This document shows, piece by piece, positions 38,065 through 47,706 of a DNA stretch of 64,000 nt. The notes under the pieces were generated by a model. That model saw only the letters and a list, made by a program, of their open reading frames with translations. It was not told where the DNA came from and searched no databases. The translations under genes were made by a program, and so were the position numbers. Numbering within the stretch: position 1 is the first letter of the stretch; each line of letters begins with the position of its first letter. Origin of the DNA: Salinispora oceanensis (GTDB taxonomy: Bacteria; Actinomycetota; Actinomycetes; Mycobacteriales; Micromonosporaceae); the NCBI RefSeq assembly GCF_000383575.1, contig NZ_KB911579.1, positions 1,481,875 through 1,545,874 of the forward strand. The letters are read 5' to 3'.

Positions 38065-39186
38065 GTGACATCGGATGAAATGAACGCTGGCGAGGTCGCA
38101 CCGACGTCGGTCGCCGACCAGCGGACCTGCGGTCCCGTTTCCTCCTTCAACGAATGGGACCCACTAGAGGAGGTAATCGTCGGCATCGTCGACGACGCGA
38201 CCTTTCCGCCGTGGCATGTCGCCCTCCCGCCCGTGTTGCCGACCAACCAGCACGCTACGTTCCGCGCCTGTGCGGGCCGGCCCTTCCCGCCGGAGGCGGT
38301 CGAGGCGGCCCGCCGCGAGTTGGCGGAGTTCGTGCGGATCCTCACCGGCGAGGGGGTGGTCGTCCGCCGACCGGAACCGATTCCGCAACGCGTGGAGTAC
38401 CGCACGCTGGACTGGTCCAGCAGCGGAATGTACGCGGCGATGCCACGGGACGTGCTGCTCGTGGTCGGCGACGAGATCATCGAGTGCCCCACCGCGTGGC
38501 GCTCCCGCTATTACGAGACCCTGGCCTACCGGCCGCTGCTCAAGGAGTACTTCCGGGGCGGTTGCCGGTGGAGCGCCGGACCGAAACCGGAACTCAGGGA
38601 CGAACTCTACGACGCGGATTGGAGTGACCCCGGCGCGGACGGCCCGGCGCGGTTGGTGATAACCGAATTCGAACCGACCTTCGATGCGGCCGATTTCATC
38701 CGTTGCGGTCGGGACATCATCGCCCAGAAGAGCAACGTCACCAACGAGTTCGGCATCGAATGGCTGCGCCGGCATCTGGGTGACTCGTACACCGTCCACG
38801 TGTTCGAGTTCGACGACCCGCACCCCATGCACATCGACGCGACACTCGTTCCGCTGGCTCCCGGGAAGCTGCTCGTCAACCCGGAGCGGGTCACCCGGGT
38901 GCCCAACCTGTTCAAGAGCTGGGATGTCATGTACGCGCCGGCTCCGATGATTCCCGACGCGCACCCTCTCTATATGACCAGCAAGTGGATCAACATGAAT
39001 GTCCTTATGCTGGACGAGGAGCGGGTGGTCGTCGAACGACAGGACGAGCCGATGATATCGCTGATGAAGAGGTACGGGTTCACCCCGATCCTGTGCGACT
39101 TTCGCAATTTCAACAGCTTTGGTGGATCGTTCCATTGCGCCACCCTCGACGTGCGTCGTCGGGGTGAGTTGCAATCCTACTTCTAG
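38065..39186 (+). CDS. Glycine-amidinotransferase-type enzyme
   Basis: 373 residues from GTG 38065 (AGGAG 6 bases upstream). It is close in layout to arginine:glycine amidinotransferase: FNEWDPLEEVIVGIVDDA, CPTAWRSRYYETLAYRPLLK, the Asp of EPTFDAADFIRCGRDI (about residue 203), NVTNEFGIEWLRRHLG, HPMHIDATLVPLAPG (His), SSKWI-type TSKWINMNVLMLDE, and the catalytic Cys in SFGGSFHCATLDVRRRG (about 358). The enzyme should move the amidino group from arginine to an amine (glycine or another amino acid), giving a guanidino acid and ornithine. It opens an operon with a desaturase-like enzyme, a 2OG oxygenase and four NRPS genes, so its product is probably a building block. Confidence 0.88.
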   Translation: MTSDEMNAGEVAPTSVADQRTCGPVSSFNEWDPLEEVIVGIVDDATFPPWHVALPPVLPTNQHATFRACAGRPFPPEAVEAARRELAEFVRILTGEGVVVRRPEPIPQRVEYRTLDWSSSGMYAAMPRDVLLVVGDEIIECPTAWRSRYYETLAYRPLLKEYFRGGCRWSAGPKPELRDELYDADWSDPGADGPARLVITEFEPTFDAADFIRCGRDIIAQKSNVTNEFGIEWLRRHLGDSYTVHVFEFDDPHPMHIDATLVPLAPGKLLVNPERVTRVPNLFKSWDVMYAPAPMIPDAHPLYMTSKWINMNVLMLDEERVVVERQDEPMISLMKRYGFTPILCDFRNFNSFGGSFHCATLDVRRRGELQSYF

Positions 39187-39194
39187 GAGCCGGC

Positions 39195-40151
39195 ATGCGA
39201 ATCTGGCACAGGTCTCCAATGGATGGCATTCTGCTCGGGTACGGCGTCGCACAACTGGCCGTGATGCTGTGGCTGGCGGCCCGCTGGGACCGGCCCACGG
39301 CGCTTGGAACATCCTTTTCGATCGGCGTGATCGCCGTCATGGTCGCCTACAACATCATCGTCGTCAGTCACCTGTTCACCCACTCACCGTGGTTCGTCTC
39401 GCGCAAGCTCAACGCGGCTGTCTCGGTGCTCAACTCGATCAACATCGGCCAGTCGGTGCAGGCCTACCAACTGACGCACGTGCGCAACCACCACCGGTTC
39501 AACAACGATCAGATCGGCCCGGACGGCACCACCCGGGACCTGTCGTCGACCTACCGGCACGGCAGGGACGGGCGGCACACCCCGCTGCCGCATTACGCGA
39601 TCGGCGGTGCGGTGCGGTCGCTGATGGACCGCGGCGGGGAACTGCTCGCGGTGACCCGGCTCTGGCGGGTGGGCCCGCACGAGGAGAACCTACGTGCGCT
39701 GCTCGCCCCACGGCAGCCGCGCCGCGCCCGCGAACTACGCCAGATGCAGGCCGACCGGGCGGCGCACTGCCTGTCGCTCGCGTTGTTCGCAGCCATCTCG
39801 TGGCAGTGGGTGCTGTTCTGTTATCTGCCGGGGTTCTTCCTCGCCTTGGTGATGGTGAACGTGCAGAACTACTACCGCCACTACGGCGCCAACCCCAGGG
39901 ACCGGGAAGCCGACGCGGTCAGCCACTACGGCTGGCTGTACAACCTCTTCACCTTCAACGACGGATACCACCAGGAGCACCACCTGAGCCCGGGCACGCA
40001 CTGGTCGAAGCTTCCGGAGGTGCGTAGGAGCCGCCGGGCCAGCCTGGAGAACCGGCGCCGCATCATCAGCCCGCTGCCAGCGATGCTCGGCTTCCTGCAC
40101 TTCAACCGTCCTCAGTTGCATCTGGAGACCGAAAGCGCCGAAACCCGATGA
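39195..40151 (+). CDS. Fatty-acid-desaturase-fold membrane di-iron enzyme
   Basis: 318 residues; AGGAG overlaps the stop of the upstream gene. The three histidine boxes are clear: HLFTH (about residue 59), HVRNHHRF (95) and [12 protein letters not shown] (259). Hydrophobic segments lie near 10-30, 45-65 and 195-225. Classical members desaturate or hydroxylate lipid chains, but relatives inside NRPS clusters act on amino acids or carrier-bound residues. Between an amidinotransferase and a 2OG oxygenase, and with no lipid-loading enzyme in the cluster, an amino-acid or guanidino-acid substrate is more likely; this is inference. The next gene starts inside its stop (ATGA). Confidence 0.82.
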   Translation: MRIWHRSPMDGILLGYGVAQLAVMLWLAARWDRPTALGTSFSIGVIAVMVAYNIIVVSHLFTHSPWFVSRKLNAAVSVLNSINIGQSVQAYQLTHVRNHHRFNNDQIGPDGTTRDLSSTYRHGRDGRHTPLPHYAIGGAVRSLMDRGGELLAVTRLWRVGPHEENLRALLAPRQPRRARELRQMQADRAAHCLSLALFAAISWQWVLFCYLPGFFLALVMVNVQNYYRHYGANPRDREADAVSHYGWLYNLFTFNDGYHQEHHLSPGTHWSKLPEVRRSRRASLENRRRIISPLPAMLGFLHFNRPQLHLETESAETR

Positions 40152-41047
40152 GACCCCACCCGAGCAGACTGGAGAGTTCGTTGGTGCCCGACGCGACGAC
40201 CCGACCGATCACCGGTGGCACGCTGCCGGGCGACGGGTTCCGGTTGTACGAGACGTTCCGGGACGTAGACCCCGACGCCGCCCTCGCCGTGCTCGGGGGG
40301 GAACTGGCGGCCTATCGGGTACGCGACTTCGTCGCCCCGGACGCCTGTCGGCGCATCACCGAGAACTTCTGGGCGTCCACGATGCGCACCCCCAGGCGCG
40401 GCGAGGGCGAGGACGGGGTCGAGGGCTACTTCGTAGGCGCGTCGCACATCGAAAAGACGACCGACGAGTACATCACCGAGGTGGGCCGGTACGCTGACGC
40501 GCTCGCCGCGCTCTACCAGGGCACGGTGGACCCGGTGGCGCTGCTGCGCCAGCGACTCAACGACCAGCCGGCCGTGACCCGGGTACGGGCGGCGACCCAC
40601 CGCGGGCGGCCGGCCGGGGACTCCAAGGCGGTGTGCTGGACCGGGACCGGTCCGTTCCTGCTCATGCCGCACGACGACCTGGCCCAGTTGAGCGACCCCC
40701 GGCAGGCCGGGTTCGAGATCCAGCGGGTACGCCGGGTCATGGCGGTGAACATCTATCCACAGGCGTACCCGGGGACGGGCCAGATAAAGCTGTGGAACAT
40801 CGAACCGGACAAGCCCTCACGCGAGCGGTTGGGGCTGACCTACAGCGGTTTTCCCTATCCGCCGGACTTGCTCGACGGCCTAGCCAGCCTGGTCGTGCCG
40901 GTCGCCGTCGGCGATCTCTGTCTGATCAACGGCAACCTGGTGCACGCGGTGCTCGGCGGCCGGACCGCCGTCGGTGGGGGCCGGAGGTTGCTGTTGACCT
41001 GCTTCACGGGGTTCGTCGGCCAGGGCGATCTCGTCTGGTGGACCTGA
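40148..41047 (+). CDS. 2OG-Fe(II) oxygenase, second copy type
   Basis: 299 residues, coupled to the desaturase gene by a 4-base overlap. Iron ligands appear as [10 protein letters not shown] (HxD, about residues 174-176) and [12 protein letters not shown] (distal His, about 265), with [14 protein letters not shown] behind it as the 2-oxoglutarate site. It is not of the PF10014 type seen at 26314; it resembles cupin-fold oxygenases that act on carrier-bound or free amino acids. Likely reactions are hydroxylation or desaturation of a guanidino or other residue. An alternative start (GTG 40183, [12 protein letters not shown]) is possible. Confidence 0.78.
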   Translation: MRPHPSRLESSLVPDATTRPITGGTLPGDGFRLYETFRDVDPDAALAVLGGELAAYRVRDFVAPDACRRITENFWASTMRTPRRGEGEDGVEGYFVGASHIEKTTDEYITEVGRYADALAALYQGTVDPVALLRQRLNDQPAVTRVRAATHRGRPAGDSKAVCWTGTGPFLLMPHDDLAQLSDPRQAGFEIQRVRRVMAVNIYPQAYPGTGQIKLWNIEPDKPSRERLGLTYSGFPYPPDLLDGLASLVVPVAVGDLCLINGNLVHAVLGGRTAVGGGRRLLLTCFTGFVGQGDLVWWT

Positions 41048-41075
41048 GCTCCGCTCGAACGACAGGAGGACGACA

Positions 41076-44000
41076 GTGCCCGACGCGCAGCAGTCAGCCT
41101 TGGGAGGGGGTTCGCCGACCGCCGACGGGCCGGGGACGAAAGCCATCCGCTCGGCGCTGCTCAGGCAACGCGTCAGTGCGATGCAACAGCGGGCTGCCGC
41201 TGCGGGCGGGGCGATCCCACGACGGGCCGGCGGTGCGCCGTCCTTGTCGTACGCGCAGGAGCGGCTGCTGCTGACTGAACGGTTGACCGACCAGGCGTCC
41301 CTCTACCACGTGCCCTTCGTCTTCCGGCTGAGCGGCATCGTGCACCCGTGGGCTCTGGAGCGGGCCCTCACAGAGGTGGTACGGCGACACGAGGTGCTGC
41401 GTACGGTCTTCCCGGAACGGGACGGGCGGGTCGTGCCGCTGACGACACCTCCGGCACCGGTACCGGTCGAGTGCTCGGACGTCCGCGACGCGCAGCCGGA
41501 CCAGCGTCTCGACCGTGCCCTCACGCTCGTGTCCGACTTCGCCGGGGTGCCGTTCGATTTGGTGGCGGGTCCGTTGGTGCGTGGGTTGTTGGTGCGGTGG
41601 GGGGTGCGGAAGTGGGTGTTCGTGTTGGTGGCTCATCACATTGTGGTGGACGGTTGGTCGGTGCCGGTGTTGTGGGACGAGTTGGGCACGGTGTACGCGG
41701 CGTTGGTGGAGGGGCGGGAGCCGGAGCTGGTGGCGTTGCCGGTTCAGTATTCGGACTTCGCTGTGTGGCAACGGGAGTGGCTTGCTGGTGGGGTGCTGGA
41801 TGAGCAGTTGGGGTATTGGCGGGATCGTTTGCGGGGGCTGGAGGCGGTGCGGGTGCCGGTGGACCGGCCGCGTCCGTTGGTGCGGTCCGGGCGGGGTGCG
41901 GTGGTCGAGTTCGAGCTGTCGGCGGAGCTGACCGGTCGGTTGCGGGGTCTGGCTGGCCGGTGCGGGGCGACGGTTTTCATGGTTTTGCTGGCTGCGTGGT
42001 GTGAGTTGTTGTGCCGGGTCGGTGGTGACACCGATATCGCGGTGGGTACCCCGGTCGCGGGTCGGGGACGACCCGAGTTGGAACGGATGATCGGGTTTTT
42101 CGTCAATACGTTGGTGGTGCGGGTCGACGGGTCGGGTGATCCGTCGTTCGTCGAGATGATCGCTCGGGTGCGTGAGGCGGCTGTCGGTGCTTTCGCCCAT
42201 CAGGAGGTGCCGTTCGAGCGGTTGGTGGAGGAACTGGCGCCCCGGCGTGAGGCTTCCGGTGACCCGTTCTTCCAGGTGGTGTTCTCGTTCGACGAGGACG
42301 GTCCGGGTGTTCCGCTGTTGCCCGGTGTCGAGGTGACTCCGGTGATCCTCGAGGTCGACCAGGCGAAGTTCGAGCTCGCCGTGGGTTTGGCCGCTCGCGG
42401 CGATCGGATCGTGGGGCACCTGAACTATGCGGTGGATCTGTTCGACCGGCCTACCGTCGCGCGCCTGGCCGATCATTACACCCGACTTCTCACCCTCGCC
42501 ACCGGAAACCCCCGGCGGTCCCTGGCCGACCACGACCTGCTCACCACCAACGAACGCCGACAACTGCTCCGCCAGGGCGGGGGCGACCCCGTCGACGGGC
42601 CACAGCCGTTCGTGCACGAGCTGGTCATGGCCCAGGCCGCCCGCACCCCCGATGCCGAGGCCGTGCGTACGGAAACCGAGTCACTCACCTACCAGGAGCT
42701 GGACCGCCGCGCCGAGGCGGTCAGCCGCTCGCTGCGTGCGCTCGGCCTCGGTCCCGAGAACGTCGTCGGCGTCATGGTGGACCGTTCTCCCCACCTTGTC
42801 ACGGCGATGTTGGCGGTGCTGCGGACGGGTGCCGCCCTCCTCATGATCGACCTGACCTACCCAGCCGAGCGGATCCACCGCATGCTGACCCTGGCCCGAG
42901 CCGACGCCGTGCTGGCCGAGCCGTCTCCGGCCCTCGCCGGGGTGCCGGACACGGTGCGGGTGATGGACATCGACAGCGGGGGCACCCCACCGCCCGGAGC
43001 CGCCAGGCCGGCCCACCGCACCCTGCTCGCCGGCAACACCGCATGCGTCGTCTTCACCTCGGGATCGACCGGGGAGCCCAAGGGCGCGATGATCACACAC
43101 GCGGCGCTCACCAACACCATCGTGGACGGCTGGCGCCGACTGCAGCTGACGGCCTCGGACACGGTGGGGGCGGTCGCCTCGCCCGCGTTCGACGTGGCGC
43201 TCTTCGAGATCCTGGGTGCCCTCGCCCACGGCGCACGACTCGTACTGCTGCCCAGAGAAGCCGCATCCGACGGAGAGCGGCTCGCCGAAGCCGTGGACCG
43301 GCACCACATCACCGTCGTCGACGTCACGCCGACGACCGCATCGACCCTGCCGGAACGGTGGCACGCCCCTGGGCTACGCCTCGCCTCGGGCGGAGAGGAA
43401 CTCTCCGCCGAACTCGCCCGGAGTCTGACCGCTCGTCTCGCCGGCGTGTGGAACGTGTACGGCCCGGCAGAGGCCACGATCAACACCACGGTGCACCGGT
43501 TGCGCGCCCCGGTGGCCGGTGACCTGGTGCCCCTCGGTCGCCCGGTTCGAGGAGCGACCGTACGGGTGCTCTCCGAGCGGGCCGGGCTGGTGCCGATCGG
43601 CGTCCCCGGTGAGTTGTTCATCGGCGGGATCGGACTGTCCCGGGGATACGTCAGCCGGCCGGCCCTCACCGCGGAGCGTTTCGTTCCCGATCCGTTCGGG
43701 CCGCCGGGCGCCCGGATGTACCGCACCGGGGACGCCGCGGCGTGGCGTCCGGACGGTTCCCTGGTGTTCCTCGGTCGCCGGGACCAACAGGTCAAGGTAC
43801 GCGGGCAACGCCTCGAGACCGGTGAGGTGGAGGCAGCTCTCACCCGGCATCCGGCGGTCGCGCACGCGCTCGTCACCGCCCAGGGCGGACAGCTCGACCG
43901 GAGGCTGGCCGGATACGTGGTGTGGCGGCCCGGCCTGACTGTGCCGTGGGCCGACCTGCGCGGCTTCCTGCGCGAGTCGCTGCCGGAGTACATGGTGCCG

Positions 44001-45743
44001 GTCGTCTTCACGGCCCTGGAACGGCTGCCCCGCACCTCGAGCGGGAAGGTGGACCGCAGGGCGCTGCCCGAGATCCCGCTCGGTCCCGCCGGTCGCACCT
44101 ATGCGGCACCGCGCGACGACATCGAGGAGCTGGTCGCCTCCGTCTGGGCCGACGTCCTCGGCGTCGACCGAGTGGGGCGGGACGACAACTTCTTCGAGCT
44201 GGGCGGACATTCGCTACGGGTGGCGCGGGTGGTGGCGAGCCTTCGGAAGGCCCGCGACGTCGAGCTACCGCTCCGGGCGTTGTTCGAGCGTCCGGTGTTG
44301 TCCGACTTCGCCGACCTGGTCCGCACCCGCGACGGCGGTCCGGAGCGGACCCGCATTCCAAGGCGACCGGCCGGTGTGACCGTGCCGCTGTCGGCGGTGC
44401 AGCGGCGGCTGTGGTTCCTGCACAATCTGGACCCGACCCGGAGTGACTACAACAGCTATTTCTTACTGTCGCTCTCCGGGGCGGTGGAGGAGTCGGCGTT
44501 TTCCGGCGCGTTGTCCCGTCTCGTCGACCGGCACGAGATCCTGCGGGCCCGGATCGGTGGCGCTGCGGATGCGCCGACCCTGGTCGTCGGGTCGTCGGGC
44601 GAGTTCACCCTCGATTCGGCCGACGTGTCGCATCTGCCGGCAGCCGAGGCGGAGGCGGAGGCCAGGCGGCTGGCCCTGCGTTTCGCCGGGGTGCCGTTCG
44701 ATTTGGTGGCGGGTCCGTTGGTGCGTGGGTTGTTGGTGCGGTGGGGGGTGCGGAAGTGGGTGTTCGTGTTGGTGGCTCATCACATTGTGGTGGACGGTTG
44801 GTCGGTGCCGGTGTTGTGGGACGAGTTGGGCACGGTGTACGCGGCGTTGGTGGAGGGGCGGGAGCCGGAGCTGGTGGCGTTGCCGGTTCAGTATTCGGAC
44901 TTCGCTGTGTGGCAACGGGAGTGGCTTGCTGGTGGGGTGCTGGATGAGCAGTTGGGGTATTGGCGGGATCGTTTGCGGGGGCTGGAGGCGGTGCGGGTGC
45001 CGGTGGACCGGCCGCGTCCGTTGGTGCGGTCCGGGCGGGGTGCGGTGGTCGAGTTCGAGCTGTCGGCGGAGCTGACCGGTCGGTTGCGGGGTCTGGCTGG
45101 CCGGTGCGGGGCGACGGTTTTCATGGTTTTGCTGGCTGCGTGGTGTGAGTTGTTGTGCCGGGTCGGTGGTGACACCGATATCGCGGTGGGTACCCCGGTC
45201 GCGGGTCGGGGACGACCCGAGTTGGAACGGATGATCGGGTTTTTCGTCAATACGTTGGTGGTGCGGGTCGACGGGTCGGGTGATCCGTCGTTCGTCGAGA
45301 TGATCGCTCGGGTGCGTGAGGCGGCTGTCGGTGCTTTCGCCCATCAGGAGGTGCCGTTCGAGCGGTTGGTGGAGGAACTGGCGCCCCGGCGTGAGGCTTC
45401 CGGTGACCCGTTCTTCCAGGTGGTGTTCTCGTTCGACGAGGACGGTCCGGGTGTTCCGCTGTTGCCCGGTGTCGAGGTGACTCCGGTGATCCTCGAGGTC
45501 GACCAGGCGAAGTTCGAGCTCGCCGTGGGTTTGGCCGCTCGCGGCGATCGGATCGTGGGGCACCTGAACTATGCGGTGGATCTGTTCGACCGGCCTACCG
45601 TCGCGCGCCTGGCCGATCATTACACCCGACTTCTCACCCTCGCCACCGGAAACCCCCGGCGGTCCCTGGCCGACCACGACCTGCTCACCACCAACGAACG
45701 CCGACAACTGCTCAATCAGATCCAAGCCGGACGGAGGCTGTGA
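41076..45743 (+). CDS. NRPS, domains C-A-T-C
   Basis: 1,555 residues from GTG 41076, with AGGAGG 6 bases upstream. C1: LSYAQERLLLTERL (about 57), HHIVVDGWSV (186). A: LTYQELDRRAE (536), FTSGSTGEPKG (656), NVYGPAEATINT (792), YRTGDAAAW (881). T: FFELGGHSLRV (1037). C2: LSAVQRRLWFLHNL (1105), HHIVVDGWSV (1234). Hand-read pocket residues D-V-F-D-A-G-V-I-N match no code I know, so the substrate is open. Residues 155-498 and 1203-1546 are the same sequence because of a 1,032-bp direct repeat; only the first part of each C domain differs. C2 ends the protein without an A partner and must feed an A-T protein in trans, probably one of the two encoded next. Confidence 0.9.
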   Translation: MPDAQQSALGGGSPTADGPGTKAIRSALLRQRVSAMQQRAAAAGGAIPRRAGGAPSLSYAQERLLLTERLTDQASLYHVPFVFRLSGIVHPWALERALTEVVRRHEVLRTVFPERDGRVVPLTTPPAPVPVECSDVRDAQPDQRLDRALTLVSDFAGVPFDLVAGPLVRGLLVRWGVRKWVFVLVAHHIVVDGWSVPVLWDELGTVYAALVEGREPELVALPVQYSDFAVWQREWLAGGVLDEQLGYWRDRLRGLEAVRVPVDRPRPLVRSGRGAVVEFELSAELTGRLRGLAGRCGATVFMVLLAAWCELLCRVGGDTDIAVGTPVAGRGRPELERMIGFFVNTLVVRVDGSGDPSFVEMIARVREAAVGAFAHQEVPFERLVEELAPRREASGDPFFQVVFSFDEDGPGVPLLPGVEVTPVILEVDQAKFELAVGLAARGDRIVGHLNYAVDLFDRPTVARLADHYTRLLTLATGNPRRSLADHDLLTTNERRQLLRQGGGDPVDGPQPFVHELVMAQAARTPDAEAVRTETESLTYQELDRRAEAVSRSLRALGLGPENVVGVMVDRSPHLVTAMLAVLRTGAALLMIDLTYPAERIHRMLTLARADAVLAEPSPALAGVPDTVRVMDIDSGGTPPPGAARPAHRTLLAGNTACVVFTSGSTGEPKGAMITHAALTNTIVDGWRRLQLTASDTVGAVASPAFDVALFEILGALAHGARLVLLPREAASDGERLAEAVDRHHITVVDVTPTTASTLPERWHAPGLRLASGGEELSAELARSLTARLAGVWNVYGPAEATINTTVHRLRAPVAGDLVPLGRPVRGATVRVLSERAGLVPIGVPGELFIGGIGLSRGYVSRPALTAERFVPDPFGPPGARMYRTGDAAAWRPDGSLVFLGRRDQQVKVRGQRLETGEVEAALTRHPAVAHALVTAQGGQLDRRLAGYVVWRPGLTVPWADLRGFLRESLPEYMVPVVFTALERLPRTSSGKVDRRALPEIPLGPAGRTYAAPRDDIEELVASVWADVLGVDRVGRDDNFFELGGHSLRVARVVASLRKARDVELPLRALFERPVLSDFADLVRTRDGGPERTRIPRRPAGVTVPLSAVQRRLWFLHNLDPTRSDYNSYFLLSLSGAVEESAFSGALSRLVDRHEILRARIGGAADAPTLVVGSSGEFTLDSADVSHLPAAEAEAEARRLALRFAGVPFDLVAGPLVRGLLVRWGVRKWVFVLVAHHIVVDGWSVPVLWDELGTVYAALVEGREPELVALPVQYSDFAVWQREWLAGGVLDEQLGYWRDRLRGLEAVRVPVDRPRPLVRSGRGAVVEFELSAELTGRLRGLAGRCGATVFMVLLAAWCELLCRVGGDTDIAVGTPVAGRGRPELERMIGFFVNTLVVRVDGSGDPSFVEMIARVREAAVGAFAHQEVPFERLVEELAPRREASGDPFFQVVFSFDEDGPGVPLLPGVEVTPVILEVDQAKFELAVGLAARGDRIVGHLNYAVDLFDRPTVARLADHYTRLLTLATGNPRRSLADHDLLTTNERRQLLNQIQAGRRL
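41538..42569 (+). repeat. Direct repeat copy 1 (1,032 bp), C1 domain of NRPS
   Basis: Appears identical to 44682-45713 at a fixed offset of 3,144 bases, from TTCGCCGGGGTGCCGTTCG to CGACAACTGCTC. The repeat has many codons ending in G or T (GTG, TTG, GTT, GGT) whereas flanking NRPS sequence prefers C-ending codons. Confidence 0.92.
44682..45713 (+). repeat. Direct repeat copy 2 (1,032 bp), C2 domain of the same NRPS
   Basis: Second copy of the repeat. It begins in the first subdomain of C2, just before the HHxxxDG motif, and ends within the last 10 codons of the protein. Beyond both ends the two C domains differ clearly, so the borders are sharp, as expected for gene conversion or a recent duplication. 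Confidence 0.92.
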
Positions 45744-45744
45744 C

Positions 45745-47706
45745 GTGGCGACTACTGGGTCCGACGTGATCGAGGCGGCGAACTCCACCGAGGTGGTGTT
45801 CCCCGACGGCGAAAGCCTGCTCCATCTGCCGTTCTACTCCTGGGCGGATCGCGGCCCGGACCGGATCGCGGTGGTGCATCCCGGAGGGACTCTCACCTAC
45901 GGTGAACTCCGCCTCCGGGCCGACGCACTGGCGGACGCCCTACGGGAGCGGGGAATCGGCCACGACGACATCGTGGCGATCGCTCTTGACAAGGGGTGGG
46001 AGCAGGTCGTCGCGGCGATCGGCGTGCTGGCTGTCGGAGCCGTCTTCGTGCCGGTCGAGCCGAACTTCCCGACCGAACGCTTCCACTACCTGCTGGACCA
46101 CTCCACGGCCCGCTGCGTGGTCACCCACAGGGACGTCGAGGCGCGCGTTCGGTGGCCCAAGGAACTGCCCCGGATCCACGTCGACCAACTGAACCCGCTC
46201 GCCCGCCCGTCCCGCGCCATGCCCCGCAGCGAGGCGGCACCCGACGACCTCGCCTACATCGTGTACACCTCCGGCTCGACCGGTACCTCCAAGGGCGCGA
46301 TGATAACCCACCGGGGAGCGGTGAACACCATCCTCGCGATGAACGCCGAGTTCGAGGTCGACCCGGACGACCGGGTGATGGCCGTCTCCTCGTTCACCTT
46401 CGACTTGGCGGTCTACGACATCTTCGGCACCCTCGCCGCCGGCGCGACGATCGTCATGCCGCCCCGTACACCCCTGCCCGACGCCGGTGTCTGGCTGGAC
46501 GTCGTCCGCAACGACCGCGTCACGGTCTGGAACTCCGTACCCACCTTGATGGAGATGGTCGTGGAGCTGGCCGGTGGGCGCGGCGAACGCGGCCGGATGC
46601 CGACGTTGCGGGTGGTCCTGCTCGGTGGCGACTGGATCGACCTGCGGCTGCCGGATCGCATCCGGGCCCTCGCACCCAACGCGCTGGTGTCGAGCACGGG
46701 TGGCGCGACCGAGGCGTCGATCTGGTCCATCACCTACCCGATCGGAGAGATCGATCCCACCTGGCGGAGCATCCCGTACGGTAAGCCGCTGGCGAACCAG
46801 CGGTTCTACATCCGCGACGAAAAGGGCGATCCGTGCCCTGCGGGCGAGGCCGGAGAGCTCTACATCGGGGGCGTGGGGGTCGGTGCCGGCTACTGGCGGG
46901 ACCCGGACCGCACGGCGGCGAGCTTCGTCCGCGATCCGCGTACGGGCGAGAGGCTGTACCGGACCGGCGACCAGGGGCGGTACCTGCCGGACGGGAACAT
47001 CGAGTTCCTCGGCCGCAAGGACTTCCAGGTGAAGATCCAGGGCTTCCGGGTCGAGCTGGGCGAGGTGGAGGCCGCCTTGCGGGAACACCCGGGGGTGAAG
47101 GAGGCGGCGGCCGTGGCCCGGCCCGACCCCGTTGGCGACCGGCGGCTGTTCGCCTACGTGACCGCCCGGTCGGCGGAACTCGGCAGCGACGACCTGCGGG
47201 AGTTCGTACGCGGCAAGCTGCCGCACTACATGGTGCCGGACGCCGTCGTCGTGCTCGCCGCCATGCCGCTCACTACCAGCGGCAAGATCGACCGGAAGGC
47301 CCTGCCGGAGGTGGCCGTGGCACCGGGCCCCCTGGCTGTCGACCTGCAGGGGGTTGGCGATCCACTCCAGGTCGGCGGGTTGGCCCCGGCCGCGCCGACC
47401 GGGCCGGTCGAGCAGGTGCTGGTGAGCATCTGGGAGGACGTGCTCGGCCGCGAGAACCTCGGCGCGGACTCGGACTTCTTCCTCCTGAACGGCAACTCCC
47501 TGCGGGCGCTGCGGCTCATCGCGGGTGTGAGCACCGTGCTCGGCGTGGAGGTGAGCGTCGCTCAACTGTTCGACGCGTCGACCCCAAGGAAGTTCGGTGA
47601 GCTGCTCAGCGCTGACCCGGACACCTGGCAGCGGATTCACCGGACGGCGGAGAGCCTGGTGCGCGAGGTGGACGGAGCAGACCCCGCAGCCGGCGGGGCC
47701 TGGTGA
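45745..47706 (+). CDS. NRPS didomain A-T, Cys-like pocket
   Basis: 653 residues from GTG 45745 (GGAGG about 8 bases upstream; one base after the previous stop). A: LTYGELRLRADALADAL, VYTSGSTGTSKGAM (171), FDLAVYDIFGTLAAGATIV, TVWNSVPTLMEMVVEL, LLGGDWIDLRLPDR, STGGATEASIWSITYPIG (317), YRTGDQGRY, GKIDRKAL. T: FFLLNGNSLRALRL (581), with Asn in place of the first Gly of GGxS. The pocket reads D-L-Y-N-L-G-T-I-W, close to the cysteine code DLYNLSLIW. The features VYDIFG and GGDWI are also typical of Cys-type adenylation domains. No C domain: the partner is probably the C-terminal C of a neighbour protein. The Cys-type operon at 52853-55346 supports cysteine or a beta-substituted alanine as substrate. 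Confidence 0.88.
   Translation: MATTGSDVIEAANSTEVVFPDGESLLHLPFYSWADRGPDRIAVVHPGGTLTYGELRLRADALADALRERGIGHDDIVAIALDKGWEQVVAAIGVLAVGAVFVPVEPNFPTERFHYLLDHSTARCVVTHRDVEARVRWPKELPRIHVDQLNPLARPSRAMPRSEAAPDDLAYIVYTSGSTGTSKGAMITHRGAVNTILAMNAEFEVDPDDRVMAVSSFTFDLAVYDIFGTLAAGATIVMPPRTPLPDAGVWLDVVRNDRVTVWNSVPTLMEMVVELAGGRGERGRMPTLRVVLLGGDWIDLRLPDRIRALAPNALVSSTGGATEASIWSITYPIGEIDPTWRSIPYGKPLANQRFYIRDEKGDPCPAGEAGELYIGGVGVGAGYWRDPDRTAASFVRDPRTGERLYRTGDQGRYLPDGNIEFLGRKDFQVKIQGFRVELGEVEAALREHPGVKEAAAVARPDPVGDRRLFAYVTARSAELGSDDLREFVRGKLPHYMVPDAVVVLAAMPLTTSGKIDRKALPEVAVAPGPLAVDLQGVGDPLQVGGLAPAAPTGPVEQVLVSIWEDVLGRENLGADSDFFLLNGNSLRALRLIAGVSTVLGVEVSVAQLFDASTPRKFGELLSADPDTWQRIHRTAESLVREVDGADPAAGGAW

Noticed and set aside
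44463..45788. Long minus-strand open frame across the second NRPS repeat
   Set aside because: It is antisense to a C domain, His/Pro-rich and duplicated only because the NRPS repeat is duplicated. The same applies to 41094-42617.
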